This document shows positions 7,640-16,019 of a DNA stretch of 19,035 nt, one piece after another. How positions within the stretch are numbered: the first letter of the stretch is position 1; each line of letters starts with the position of its first letter. The notes below the pieces were generated by a model that was given only the letters and a program-made list of their open reading frames with translations, was not told the DNA's origin and did not search any database. Position numbers and translations under genes: made by a program. The DNA lies in NCBI GenBank assembly GCA_003566795.1, contig PXBU01000405.1, positions 1-19,035 on the forward strand. The letters are read 5' to 3'. This stretch comes from Puniceicoccaceae bacterium. GTDB taxonomy: Bacteria; Verrucomicrobiota; Verrucomicrobiia; Opitutales; Coraliomargaritaceae.

Positions 7640-7981
7640 ACTCTGATTAGAGGGCGATTTCAGGTCGGGTCAATACTGGCGATGATAGGTCCACAATTGA
7701 ATGCTGGTTTCGAAGCACCCGGACTGCGCCTTTAGACACGCCCACAGGCCGACGAATTATTTTCATAACCGACACCCTCGGATTGTAAAAATATAGTCAA
7801 AGTGAAGCGCTCGGGGGCGACCGGGTATCTTATCATTGAAGCACCTCTAAGTTGCCGACTTGCTAACCGACTTAAAAAACACCGCGCTACGATTTATCAC
7901 GTCCGGTGGGGGCCTACTTAACTCACCAGCAAATAAAAATCATCCTCCGCACGCAACAGGAATGACTGCCCTAATCGATAC
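7640..7981. other. 342-bp divergent intergenic region (DUF2851 / histidine kinase)
   Basis: No gene is supported here; the short open frames lack any recognisable protein character. It should hold the promoters of both flanking genes, but no strong -35/-10 pair was found in either direction. The pentamer CCGAC occurs four times (7749, 7769, 7855 and 7867). The last two form a direct repeat CCGACTT at 7855-7861 and 7867-7873, roughly one helical turn apart, which could be an operator. That role is speculative. Confidence 0.5.
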
Positions 7982-9613
7982 ATGCCAGAAGTCAAAACAC
8001 CCGCCACAACTATCTCTAAAATCTGCTCAGACGACACCAGCTCCCCCACATCGTTTCGCTCGCTGGTGTGTCTTTCGCTGTGCTTTCTACTCCTGTTCGG
8101 CTTGTTTTTGGCGCACCAACTGGAGCGAGTTGATCTGAATTTAGCCGTAAGCCAAGAGCGGGAAAAAGCACTGTTAGATACCTCCCTATTGGCCTCACGC
8201 ATCGAACAGTCGGTCAATTCCACCTTCTATCTGATCGTCGGCCTGGCGCGTCTAATCGAGGTCAATGGCGGCATCACAGATGAGCAGTTTCGTGAAATTT
8301 GCTCCGAACTATTGCGCGCTAAACCGGGCTTGGTGAACATCGCCGCCGCTCCCGACATGGTGATCCAGCACGTTTGGCCATTAGACGGCAATGAAGCGGT
8401 TCTGGGCCTGGACTACGCCGAGCTACCCCAGCAGCGCGACGCTGCCTTTCGAGTCAAAGCGACTGGCGAACCTATTATCGCGGGCCCTGTTTCGCTGGTG
8501 CAAGGCGGCGAAGCTCTGATTGGGCGCTTCCCCGTTCACGTCAAAGACCCGAAGACTGAAGAGCGCAGATTTTGGGGCCTTATCTCCACGCCCTTCAAAA
8601 CATCCGCACTTTATCAGGAGGTCGGCCTGTTCGATACCGCCTTTAATTTAAAGATCAGCCTACGCGGCCGCGATGCCCTTGGAGCAGAGGGAGAGGTCTT
8701 CTTTGGACCCAAAACTCTCGACGCCGAGCATCCAGTTTACTTCCCGGCCAGGGTGCTCTCCGGTTCCTGGCAAATCGCCGCCGTGCCGAAAGGGGGTTGG
8801 CCGCAGAGCGCACCGAATGCCTTTTACATCCGGTCAGCAGTCGCGGCCTTCACCATCTTACTTGGGCTGATCATTTGGCTGTCCTACCTGTATTCTCTGC
8901 GCAAATACCATATTCAAGAGGCCGAGCGCACCGCCTTACAAGTAAAGCAACGTTTCTACGCTAACATGAGCCACGAACTGCGCACGCCACTCAACGGAAT
9001 TTGCGGCTTATCCCAAATAATCGAAATGAGCACGCCGGACGAGGAGATCCGCAGCCACGCAAACACGATATTAAAATCAGGTGAAACCTTGACACAATTA
9101 CTCGATGACGTGCTCGTGCTCTCGCGCGAGGACGACGGCGAGGTCAGCTTGCATTCCATTGAGTTGGAGCACTTTCTCGCGGAACTTCTCCCACCTCTCT
9201 GGCAAGAGGCCGAGAGAAAAAAGCTGCACTTCATACAAGAACCCCTCCCTGCCAGTTGCAAGCATATCCGCTGCCACCAAGCGATGTTGCGCCAAATATT
9301 ATGGAATCTGCTGAGTAACGCGATTAAGTTTACCAAGTCGGGGTCGGTGACACTCGCAATCAGCGCCACCCCGGCAGGAAAGGTGGCCTACCACATTAGT
9401 GACACCGGCATTGGGATCGCTCCTGATAAGCTCGAGACCGTCTTCCAGGATTTCTTTCAGGAAGACAACAGTAACACACGTGAGTTTGGCGGCGCGGGGC
9501 TGGGCCTGGCCGTGGTGCGGCGTTTCGTAGTCCGATTGGGTGGCTCGGTGAGGGTAGAAAGCAACTTGGGCGTGGGCACTCGCTTTACTGTCCTGCTCCC
9601 CAATCCCAGGTAA
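7982..9613 (+). CDS. Membrane sensor histidine kinase with extracellular CHASE domain
   Basis: A 543-residue sensor kinase. A first membrane segment (about 26-46) and a second (about 284-306) enclose a periplasmic CHASE-type ligand-binding domain (about 60-240). Its typical pieces are HVWPLDGNEAVLGLDY and AGPVSLVQGGEALIGRFPV. The cytoplasmic part has a HisKA domain with the phosphoacceptor H331 in SHELRTPLNG. The HATPase domain has an N box LWNLLSNAIKF, a G1 box DTGIGIAPD and a G2 box GGAGLGLAVVRRF. There is no receiver or HAMP domain. An in-frame stop at 7934 with no start codon in between fixes the ATG at 7982. No response regulator is adjacent, so it is an orphan. It precedes the efflux operon on the same strand and may regulate it, which is unproven. 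Confidence 0.93.
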   Translation: MPEVKTPATTISKICSDDTSSPTSFRSLVCLSLCFLLLFGLFLAHQLERVDLNLAVSQEREKALLDTSLLASRIEQSVNSTFYLIVGLARLIEVNGGITDEQFREICSELLRAKPGLVNIAAAPDMVIQHVWPLDGNEAVLGLDYAELPQQRDAAFRVKATGEPIIAGPVSLVQGGEALIGRFPVHVKDPKTEERRFWGLISTPFKTSALYQEVGLFDTAFNLKISLRGRDALGAEGEVFFGPKTLDAEHPVYFPARVLSGSWQIAAVPKGGWPQSAPNAFYIRSAVAAFTILLGLIIWLSYLYSLRKYHIQEAERTALQVKQRFYANMSHELRTPLNGICGLSQIIEMSTPDEEIRSHANTILKSGETLTQLLDDVLVLSREDDGEVSLHSIELEHFLAELLPPLWQEAERKKLHFIQEPLPASCKHIRCHQAMLRQILWNLLSNAIKFTKSGSVTLAISATPAGKVAYHISDTGIGIAPDKLETVFQDFFQEDNSNTREFGGAGLGLAVVRRFVVRLGGSVRVESNLGVGTRFTVLLPNPR

Positions 9614-9649
9614 TAGCTGCGCACAATGCGGTTTGACTGGCGGTCAGCA

Positions 9650-9687
9650 GCCTGCGCCGCGCGCGTGGGGTGCAGGCGCAATTTTTT
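9650..9687 (+). terminator. Candidate intrinsic terminator after the histidine kinase
   Basis: Arms GCCTGCGCC (9650-9658) and GGTGCAGGC (9669-9677) pair over 9 bp with one G-U wobble around a 10-nt loop. They are followed by GCAA and six T (9682-9687). The four bases between stem and T-run weaken it. An alternative hairpin GCGCAA/TTGCGC (9676-9691) shares the same T-run. It would separate the kinase from the efflux operon. Confidence 0.5.
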
Positions 9688-9699
9688 GCGCGGTGCCAC

Positions 9700-9825
9700 G
9701 TAATCCTAATCCGGCTCGTAATCAGTCTTTAGATTACCATTACGATGTGCTTTGATACCCCGCTCTTATAATTACAACCGTGTGTTGCCGTGATCTCTCC
9801 TTGGAATCGCCTTTTCGCTGTAATT
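9700..9825 (+). promoter_or_regulatory. Probable control region of the efflux operon (GTAAT sites, TATAAT box)
   Basis: GTAATC occurs as direct copies at 9700-9705 and 9718-9723 and inverted (GATTAC) at 9732-9737. The last two form a 6-bp-arm inverted repeat with an 8-nt spacer. Further GTAAT/ATTAC pentamers lie at 9739-9743, 9771-9775 and 9820-9824. A perfect TATAAT is at 9767-9772, without a good -35 at normal spacing, as is common for activator-dependent promoters. Another inverted repeat, TCGAT-N4-ATCGA, is at 9837-9850. Regulatory meaning is inferred. Confidence 0.4.
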
Positions 9826-9886
9826 AGTTGAAATACTCGATTAATATCGAAACTGTTCCATCTCACATACGATACCCCCCACTTAA

Positions 9887-11515
9887 ATGTTTTTAAGAAA
9901 TCTAATTCCCACTTTATGTCTAGTGATATTGGTCCACAGCTCGGCTGTCGCCGATGTGTCGACAGAAATTGCGAACTTCGCCGGACTGGCTGGTGCCGAA
10001 AATTTGCCGACTACGCTGGAGGCCAACGACGAAATTGAGATCCTGCAACTGGAGCAGGCCATCGATCTGGCCCTGGCCAACAATCTCGGTTTAACCACCG
10101 CCCGCTATCGCCCGATCAATGCCCGCGACAGCATCTTGATTGAAGAGGCCGAATTTGATCCCTCACTCTTTGGATCGACCTCCCTCCAAGAGCAACGCGC
10201 TGCGGCCTCGGCCAGCGCATTGGACAATGTTGATGCTCCCGAAAGTAAAAGCCGCCAAGGACGCATCGGGGTGGATAAGCGCTTCTCCACCGGCGCTACT
10301 GTAACCCTTGACACGGACCTCGGGCGCCGCACCACCAACAATAACGCCGCACGTAATCCTGACTACACGTCAGGTGTCGGGCTGAGCTTGCGACAACCGC
10401 TGATGCGCGGCTCTTGGTCCCGCATCAATTTGGCTCCACTGGCTCGCGCCAGAATCACCGCCGACCAATCGGTCTTTGAATTGCGCTCCGAGATACTTGA
10501 CGTCATTGCGGAAACTGAGATCGCCTATTGGAATCTGGCCTTTGCCCGTGCCGACGCCGCTTTGATCAACTCCAGCATCGAACTTGCGGAAACGCTGCTG
10601 GAGGAGAACCGCGAGCGCAAACGCCTGGGTCTGGTCACCGCACTGGAGGTCCTGCAGGCAGAGACCGAACTGGTCAATCAACAGGAGGATCTGATCCAGG
10701 CCGAGCAAACGATCGACGACGCCGAAGACGCCTTGCGGCGGATAATGGGGACCGCCTCCTTCCTGGAGGACCTCGACGACGATCAAATTGTGGTGCAGGC
10801 ACTCCCGGTAACGATGGCAGCCCTGCGACCAATGCCGGAGGTGGTGCAAGATACCATCCGCTCTGATGCTGATGCCCTCGCCCAGGAGCGAGCGATTGAG
10901 GTGCAGCGCATCAACAAAATACTCGCGCAGGATGCCACCCGCCCGAATCTGGATCTGGTCGGCGGGGTGGACTACCTGGGCCGCGACGACGACGGAAGGT
11001 CGGCCTACCGTGGCGCCTACCAGGGTGATGGCTACAATTGGAACGTCGGCGTGGAACTGCGTATGCCCTGGGGCTTCCGTGAGGCGCGGGCCCGCACCCG
11101 GCAGGCTGAGCGGAATCTGGAACGGGAGAAAATAACACTCTACGACATCAAACAACAAAAAGCCCTGGCCGCGCGCAACGCCTGGCGCACCACCCGGACC
11201 GGGCTCCAGCGAATTGAGGTCACCCGTCAAGCACTCGTTTTAAACGAAGAGGCTTTTGAACAGGAGCGCGCCCGCTACGGCTCCGGCCTGGTGGCCTACC
11301 GGCAGGTCTTGGAAGCACAGCGTGATTTTGATCGAGCCCGCAGTAATTATTTATCTGCTATTATTGACACCACCCGTGCATCGATCCGCCTGAGTCGGGT
11401 TGATGGCACGATTTTGGATCGCAATGGCTTCGCTTGGCAGAACTTGGATAGCCTGGGCCAAGAAGCCCCTAACCTGTCCTCCCACCCGATCTTGCAAGAC
11501 CTGCGCAATAATTAA
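9887..11515 (+). CDS. TolC-family outer membrane efflux protein
   Basis: A 542-residue outer-membrane channel protein of the OEP (TolC) family. It would form the exit duct for the inner-membrane ABC complex encoded just downstream. The N-terminus is a signal peptide with a hydrophobic run LIPTLCLVILV and a likely cleavage site after AVA (about residue 22). Two helical OEP repeats follow, roughly 50-270 and 320-510. They contain typical long heptad-rich stretches, such as AETLLEENRERKRLGLVTAL and EAFEQERARYGSGLVAYRQV. An extra strand-rich section (about 75-180, ending SLRQPLMRG) is a style seen in Verrucomicrobiota/Planctomycetes members. It is the first gene of a four-gene operon; its stop abuts the next ATG. 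No Shine-Dalgarno sequence is seen. The substrate cannot be deduced. Confidence 0.92.
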   Translation: MFLRNLIPTLCLVILVHSSAVADVSTEIANFAGLAGAENLPTTLEANDEIEILQLEQAIDLALANNLGLTTARYRPINARDSILIEEAEFDPSLFGSTSLQEQRAAASASALDNVDAPESKSRQGRIGVDKRFSTGATVTLDTDLGRRTTNNNAARNPDYTSGVGLSLRQPLMRGSWSRINLAPLARARITADQSVFELRSEILDVIAETEIAYWNLAFARADAALINSSIELAETLLEENRERKRLGLVTALEVLQAETELVNQQEDLIQAEQTIDDAEDALRRIMGTASFLEDLDDDQIVVQALPVTMAALRPMPEVVQDTIRSDADALAQERAIEVQRINKILAQDATRPNLDLVGGVDYLGRDDDGRSAYRGAYQGDGYNWNVGVELRMPWGFREARARTRQAERNLEREKITLYDIKQQKALAARNAWRTTRTGLQRIEVTRQALVLNEEAFEQERARYGSGLVAYRQVLEAQRDFDRARSNYLSAIIDTTRASIRLSRVDGTILDRNGFAWQNLDSLGQEAPNLSSHPILQDLRNN

Positions 11516-12589
11516 ATGAAAAACATTTTTACCATCCTATTCATCCTGGCACTCTTGGGTGGCGGCTCCTATGCCGTGGTCACATTCCTGCAACAGTCCG
11601 ACGATGATGAGAATGAACGCATTCGCACCGACACCGTGCGGCAGCGCGACATCACCACCGTGGTCAATGCCAGTGGCGAGGTCTTACCCTTATTGAACAG
11701 TGTGGTGAAATCCGAGATCAGCGGTCGCATCGAGCACCTGCACGTGATGGAGGGCGATGCCGTGAAGCGAGGCGATTTACTGGTCGAGCTCGACCGCAAG
11801 AGCTTATTGACGCGCGAACGTGAAGCCGAGCGCAACCTGGAGTCGGACCAACTCCGACTCGAAAGAGCCCGCCGCAACTTCAATCGGCTGCAAGAACTCT
11901 ACGCACGCGAGTTCGTGGGAGAACAGGAATTCCTCGATGCGGAGACCGATTATAAGCTGGCCCAGCTGAATCTGGAAATCGCGCAAGCCCGCCTGGAGGA
12001 TACGCAGGAAGACATCTCCAAAACGTCGATTGTCGCGCCGCACGACGGCATCATCACGCGCATGGATATCGTGGAGGGCCAGGTCATATCGGGCGCCACC
12101 TCGGTCAATGATGGCACGGAATTAATGACGATCTCGCAACTCGACGAGCTATATCTGGTCGCCGAAATTAATGAGGTCGATGTGGACAAATTGGAGCTGG
12201 GGAAAGAAGCATTGGTAACCTTCGATGCGATCCCAAATTTTGAAATTCGCGGTGAAATCAGCGTAGTGGCCGCATCCGCCCGTCGCGATGGAAACATCCG
12301 GGTCTTTCCGATCGAGGTCGTCTTCGAAGTGGCCGATGCTCGTGTCCGACCCGGGATCAGTGCCTCGGTTGAGGTCCCGGTCGCTGCCGCGTCTGAGGTC
12401 CCCTCGGTGCTACTCTCGGCGGTTTTTAACGAGGATGATGGAAGCAGCTATGTCTTTCTGAGAAAACCCGGCGGCTGGGAACGCCGGGCAGTCGATGTGG
12501 GCATCAATAATTTGCAACATATCGAAATTAAAAGTGGCTTGGAAGCGGGCGACGTCGTTGCTCTAAGCCGTCCACCTCAGTTCCGTTAG
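11516..12589 (+). CDS. HlyD/MacA-family periplasmic adaptor subunit
   Basis: A 357-residue membrane-fusion (adaptor) protein linking an inner-membrane transporter to the TolC-type channel. It has an N-terminal membrane anchor (about 4-24). The first half of the lipoyl/barrel-sandwich domain is VVKSEISGRIEHLHVMEGDA (63-82). An alpha-helical hairpin of coiled-coil character follows (about 96-168). The second lipoyl half is SIVAPHDGIITRMDIVEGQV (171-190). A beta-barrel and membrane-proximal part follow (about 210-350). The ATG follows the tolC-type stop with no gap, and the ATPase gene begins 5 nt after its stop, so the genes are one operon. It matches MacA-like adaptors rather than RND-type ones because the partners are an ABC ATPase and a MacB-type permease. 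Confidence 0.93.
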   Translation: MKNIFTILFILALLGGGSYAVVTFLQQSDDDENERIRTDTVRQRDITTVVNASGEVLPLLNSVVKSEISGRIEHLHVMEGDAVKRGDLLVELDRKSLLTREREAERNLESDQLRLERARRNFNRLQELYAREFVGEQEFLDAETDYKLAQLNLEIAQARLEDTQEDISKTSIVAPHDGIITRMDIVEGQVISGATSVNDGTELMTISQLDELYLVAEINEVDVDKLELGKEALVTFDAIPNFEIRGEISVVAASARRDGNIRVFPIEVVFEVADARVRPGISASVEVPVAAASEVPSVLLSAVFNEDDGSSYVFLRKPGGWERRAVDVGINNLQHIEIKSGLEAGDVVALSRPPQFR

Positions 12590-12594
12590 CGGCT

Positions 12595-13299
12595 ATGAAC
12601 CAGGCCGAAGAAATTTTTGCCCTTTCGGGCATACGGCGCACCTACCAGGTGGGCAATGAGTATGTGCATGCGCTCGACGGGGTGGACCTGACGATCCATG
12701 ATCGGGAATTCATCGCGGTGATTGGCACCTCCGGCTCCGGCAAGTCCACCCTGATGCACACCCTTGGCTTCATGGATAGTCCGACCGGCGGTGAGATGAT
12801 CTTTGAGGGGCGGGATGTTTCCTCCATCAGCCGCGCCGAGCGTGCCCGCCTGCGTGCCTCGCGCATCGGCTTTGTCTTTCAGGCCTTTAACCTGCTGCCC
12901 CGTCTAACGGTGATGGACAACGTCACGCTGCCACTGGTTTACAGTCGCAATAAGGTCAAAGACAAAACCGCCCGGGCCCTCAAGGCGCTCCAGCGTGTTG
13001 GCATGGAGCACCGCTCGACCCACACCCCCAACCAACTCTCCGGTGGCGAGCGCCAGCGTGTGGCGATTGCCCGTGCCCTAATCAACGAGCCAAGGCTGAT
13101 ACTGGCGGATGAGCCGACCGGTAATCTGGACAGCAAGAACCGGGGCAAAATTATGGACTTGTTCACCTCGCTGCTGGACGAGGGTATCACCCTCGCCGTG
13201 GTGACCCACGACGACGAGGTAGCGGAATACGCCGAGCGCCGGATCCGCATGCAGGACGGCAAAATCATCGAAGACACTGCGGGGGGAGCCAAGCAATGA
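12595..13299 (+). CDS. MacB/LolD-type ABC transporter ATP-binding protein
   Basis: A 234-residue ABC ATPase that powers the MacB-type permease encoded next. All motifs are intact: Walker A GTSGSGKST (44-52), Q-loop Gln96 in FVFQAFNLLPRLTV, signature LSGGERQRVA (148-157), Walker B LILADEPTGNLD (168-179) and H-loop His205 in VVTHD. The FQAFNLLPRLT and EPTGNLDS sequences are characteristic of the MacB/LolD/FtsE (type VII, mechanotransmission) subgroup. Its stop overlaps the permease start as ATGA (13296-13299), indicating translational coupling. In E. coli MacB the ATPase and permease are fused; here they are separate chains. Confidence 0.95.
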   Translation: MNQAEEIFALSGIRRTYQVGNEYVHALDGVDLTIHDREFIAVIGTSGSGKSTLMHTLGFMDSPTGGEMIFEGRDVSSISRAERARLRASRIGFVFQAFNLLPRLTVMDNVTLPLVYSRNKVKDKTARALKALQRVGMEHRSTHTPNQLSGGERQRVAIARALINEPRLILADEPTGNLDSKNRGKIMDLFTSLLDEGITLAVVTHDDEVAEYAERRIRMQDGKIIEDTAGGAKQ

Positions 13300-14540
13300 A
13301 TCCAATCGGGGATATTATCAATGGCACGACCAATGGCTTGGCCGAGGTCTGGACCAACAAGGTGCGCTCGCTGCTCTCGATGAGTGGCATCATCCTCGGC
13401 GTGGCGGCTCTCGTGGCGATGGTCGGCATCGTCCAGGGGATGCTCACCAACATGCGGGCCTCGTTTGAAATGAGTGGCGGTATCTTGAGGCTGGAAGTCG
13501 TGCCGCGTGATGCACCGGAGTCCCAGCGGCACATCGCCGGAATCTCACCGGGCATGACTTGGCGCGATATCGGCGCGATCCAAAAGGCGATTCCCCTGGC
13601 CGCATTTGTCACCGCCGAAGTGGATATGCGGTGGGAAAGCTTCATTGTCGGCGGGCGGCGTGAGTTTGCCTTTCTGCGTGGTGTGAGCCCGGACTTCATC
13701 GATATCTACCAGCGGGAACTCGAATATGGCCGCTTCATCTCAGACACCGATATCGCCAACAAGAGCCCCGTCATCGTCATCAGCTCCCGTGTTCGCGACG
13801 CGTTTTTTCGCGACGAAGTCAATGCCGTGGGCCAGCAAATACGGATTCGTAATCAAATCTACACCGTAATCGGACAGTTTGCCCATATGGAGGCCATGGT
13901 GGGGGGCCGCAATAGCCTGCGCTGGCAAAACCGCATGAATTACATCCCGGCCACCACCGCAATGGCCCGATACAAAGGAGGGGATGAGGTGGACAAAATT
14001 GAAATTATGGCCAGACGGGTGGACGACCTACCCGACTTGATCGAGCAAGTCAGCAACACTCTGACCCAAACTCACCGCGGCATTCAGGACTTTGAGATTC
14101 GTACCCAGGAGGAGCAGTTACAGGAAATGCGTAAGCTGGAGAATTCCTTTACCTACTCGCTCGGCGGCATTGCCGCAATATCACTACTGGTAGGCGGCAT
14201 TGGTATTATGAACGTGATGCTGGCGTCCGTCAGCGAACGTATCCGCGAAATCGGGGTGCGTAAGGCCATCGGTGCCCGCAGCTACGATATATTCATCCAG
14301 TTTCTCTCCGAGGCGGTAGTGATCAGTGTGCTGGGGGGCCTGATCGGACTGGTTGCCAGCGTCGGCCTGCTGAGCCTGGCCAGAGATTTTATTCCAGACG
14401 GTGAATCGATCCAGACCGTTCCGGTGAACGCGATGTTTTATGGCTTCGCCTTCAGTACCACCATCGGCCTGCTCTCGGGCATCTACCCCGCCCTGCGGGC
14501 CGCCCGCCTCGATCCCATCGACGCCCTGCGCTACGAGTAG
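13296..14540 (+). CDS. MacB-type ABC transporter permease (FtsX family)
   Basis: A 414-residue permease with the MacB topology. One N-terminal membrane helix lies at about 27-50. A large periplasmic domain of MacB_PCD type follows (about 51-285). Three C-terminal helices lie at about 288-312, 335-362 and 379-402, in an FtsX domain. The signature IGIMNVMLASVSERIREIGV at 302-321, followed by RKAIGAR, is the conserved coupling region of this family. The C-terminus ARLDPIDALRYE is also typical. Such permeases do not move substrate through the membrane. They use ATP hydrolysis to drive periplasmic export through the adaptor and TolC. The gene ends the operon. No terminator was found in the 80 bp before the convergent hisS. 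The substrate (macrolide, peptide, lipid or siderophore) cannot be told. Confidence 0.94.
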   Translation: MNPIGDIINGTTNGLAEVWTNKVRSLLSMSGIILGVAALVAMVGIVQGMLTNMRASFEMSGGILRLEVVPRDAPESQRHIAGISPGMTWRDIGAIQKAIPLAAFVTAEVDMRWESFIVGGRREFAFLRGVSPDFIDIYQRELEYGRFISDTDIANKSPVIVISSRVRDAFFRDEVNAVGQQIRIRNQIYTVIGQFAHMEAMVGGRNSLRWQNRMNYIPATTAMARYKGGDEVDKIEIMARRVDDLPDLIEQVSNTLTQTHRGIQDFEIRTQEEQLQEMRKLENSFTYSLGGIAAISLLVGGIGIMNVMLASVSERIREIGVRKAIGARSYDIFIQFLSEAVVISVLGGLIGLVASVGLLSLARDFIPDGESIQTVPVNAMFYGFAFSTTIGLLSGIYPALRAARLDPIDALRYE

Positions 14541-14596
14541 CCGGGGACTTGTCGCATGAGCATAATAATGGCACCAGCCCGAACTGCCAAAATCAC

Positions 14597-14638
14597 CGAG
14601 CACCGCCTACCGAGCACCGCCTACCGAGCACCGTCATC
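14597..14638. repeat. 14-bp tandem repeat at the 3' end of hisS
   Basis: The unit CGAGCACCGCCTAC occurs perfectly twice (14597-14610 and 14611-14624), with a third degenerate copy CGAGCACCGTCATC (14625-14638). The array spans the hisS stop codon (14621-14623), so the last few HisRS residues are encoded inside the repeat. Confidence 0.85.
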
Positions 14639-15973
14639 CGCCATCAAACCATGCTCAATCAGCTCGGGCAGGGTTTGCAGCAAGTCGCTCCGCCTGATCT
14701 CACATTCGCCGCCACTGGTCAGGTCTTTGACCTTGACGGCACCCCGCGCCAATTCATCCGTTCCGTAGATCAGGGCAAAGCGTGCGCCGGATTGATTCGC
14801 GGCCTTGAACTGCTTACCGAAGCCCTGCTCCTTGAGCGGGTAGTTGACCTGGTAGCCGACGGCCCGCAGCGATGCGGCATCAAGCAAGGCCAGCTTGCGC
14901 TCGTCCGCACCTACCATGACTATCACGATATCCGGCGCATCGACAAACTTCGGCAGCAGTGCCTTCGACTCCAACAGATCGATCAACGTCACGTCGCCCA
15001 TGGCAAAGCCCACCGCCGGCATCTCCGGACCGCCGAGTTTCTTGACCAAGGCATCGTAACGGCCGCCCCCGGCCAGCGCCCGGCCCTCTCCGCTGGCTTC
15101 AAATGCTTCAAAAACAAATCCGGTGTAATAGGCCAGCCCCCGCACGATCCCCAAATCAATTTGCAGGAATGCCATCAGGCCAGCCGCCTCCACATGCTCC
15201 ATGAGTGCGGTCCATTCAGCCAGTCGCTGCCTGGCAGCCTCCTGGCGCGCTCCCTCCAGCGGCAAGGCCTCAACGAAGGCGCGCAAGCCCGCAAAGTCGC
15301 GAATTGTGGTTAAGCGTTCGACCTGCCCCAGGAACGATTCGGCCTGCTCCCCAAGGATGGCAGACAAACTTTCGAGTGCTTTCGCCCGCTCCATCCGCTC
15401 CAGCTTATCCACGATCCCCAGCACTTTTGCACTGGCTGCTTCGTCCAGCCCCTCGGAGGCGAGCATCAGTAACCACAGGTCGCGGTCACTCAGCCGTAAC
15501 TTGAAATCCGCCTCACCCAATCCAAAAGACTGCAAGCTTTGAATCAATAAACAGATCAGCTCGGCATCCGCCGCCGGACCCGCTTCACCAAAAATATCGA
15601 CGTTAAACTGATAAAACGCGCGCAGCCGCCCCTTCTGAGGCCGCTCATAGCGGTAGTGCTCACCAATATTGAACCATTTCACCGGCCGCTTAAGGCTGTT
15701 GGCCTTGGCCCCAACCAGACGCGCCAGCGAGGGCGTCATCTCGGGGCGCAGCGCCACCGCCCGCCCACCACGGTCCTCGAAATTAAATAGCTGGCCGACA
15801 ATCTCCTCACCAGACTTTTCAATGTAGAGTTCCAGTGGCTCCAACACCGGCGCATCATACTCGCTAAAGCAATAGCAGCGCGCAACCTTCCGCCAATGCG
15901 AAAAGATGTAGTTCCTCAGGCGACAAGCCTCGGGGTAAAACTCCCGGAAGCCGGGTAGCGATTCAAATTGCAT
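14621..15973 (-). CDS. hisS: Histidine--tRNA ligase
   Basis: A 450-residue class II aminoacyl-tRNA synthetase that charges tRNA-His. Motif 1 lies near GFREFYPEACRLRN (8-21). Motif 2 is seen as RPEMTPSLARL (76-86) with GEHYRYERPQKGRLRAFYQ (104-122). The HisRS-specific histidine-binding loop is VRGLAYYTGFVFEAF (277-291), and motif 3 is AGGGRYDALVKKLGG with VGFAMGDV (301-328). A C-terminal anticodon-binding domain starts at about 347. The KSGEEIVGQLFNFEDRGGR version is the one found in PVC bacteria. The ATG is preceded by a purine-rich GGAAGG at good spacing, one of the few real Shine-Dalgarno sites here. It lies 46 bp after the HU-like gene and may be co-transcribed with it. Confidence 0.96.
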   Translation of the reverse strand: MQFESLPGFREFYPEACRLRNYIFSHWRKVARCYCFSEYDAPVLEPLELYIEKSGEEIVGQLFNFEDRGGRAVALRPEMTPSLARLVGAKANSLKRPVKWFNIGEHYRYERPQKGRLRAFYQFNVDIFGEAGPAADAELICLLIQSLQSFGLGEADFKLRLSDRDLWLLMLASEGLDEAASAKVLGIVDKLERMERAKALESLSAILGEQAESFLGQVERLTTIRDFAGLRAFVEALPLEGARQEAARQRLAEWTALMEHVEAAGLMAFLQIDLGIVRGLAYYTGFVFEAFEASGEGRALAGGGRYDALVKKLGGPEMPAVGFAMGDVTLIDLLESKALLPKFVDAPDIVIVMVGADERKLALLDAASLRAVGYQVNYPLKEQGFGKQFKAANQSGARFALIYGTDELARGAVKVKDLTSGGECEIRRSDLLQTLPELIEHGLMADDGAR

Positions 15974-16019
15974 GGTGTGCCCTTCCGTCCGGAGCCACTA
16001 CTCGCTGAAATTTCACTAG

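Noticed and set aside
10370..11230. 286-residue open frame antisense to the TolC-type gene
   Set aside because: Fully inside a well-supported gene on the other strand, with no domain or initiation signal.
14597..14638. CRISPR array
   Set aside because: The repeats are 14 bp and directly tandem without spacers, and there are no cas genes.
14549..15313. 254-residue open frame antisense to hisS
   Set aside because: It overlaps conserved HisRS motif 3 and the anticodon domain on the other strand and includes the tandem repeat.
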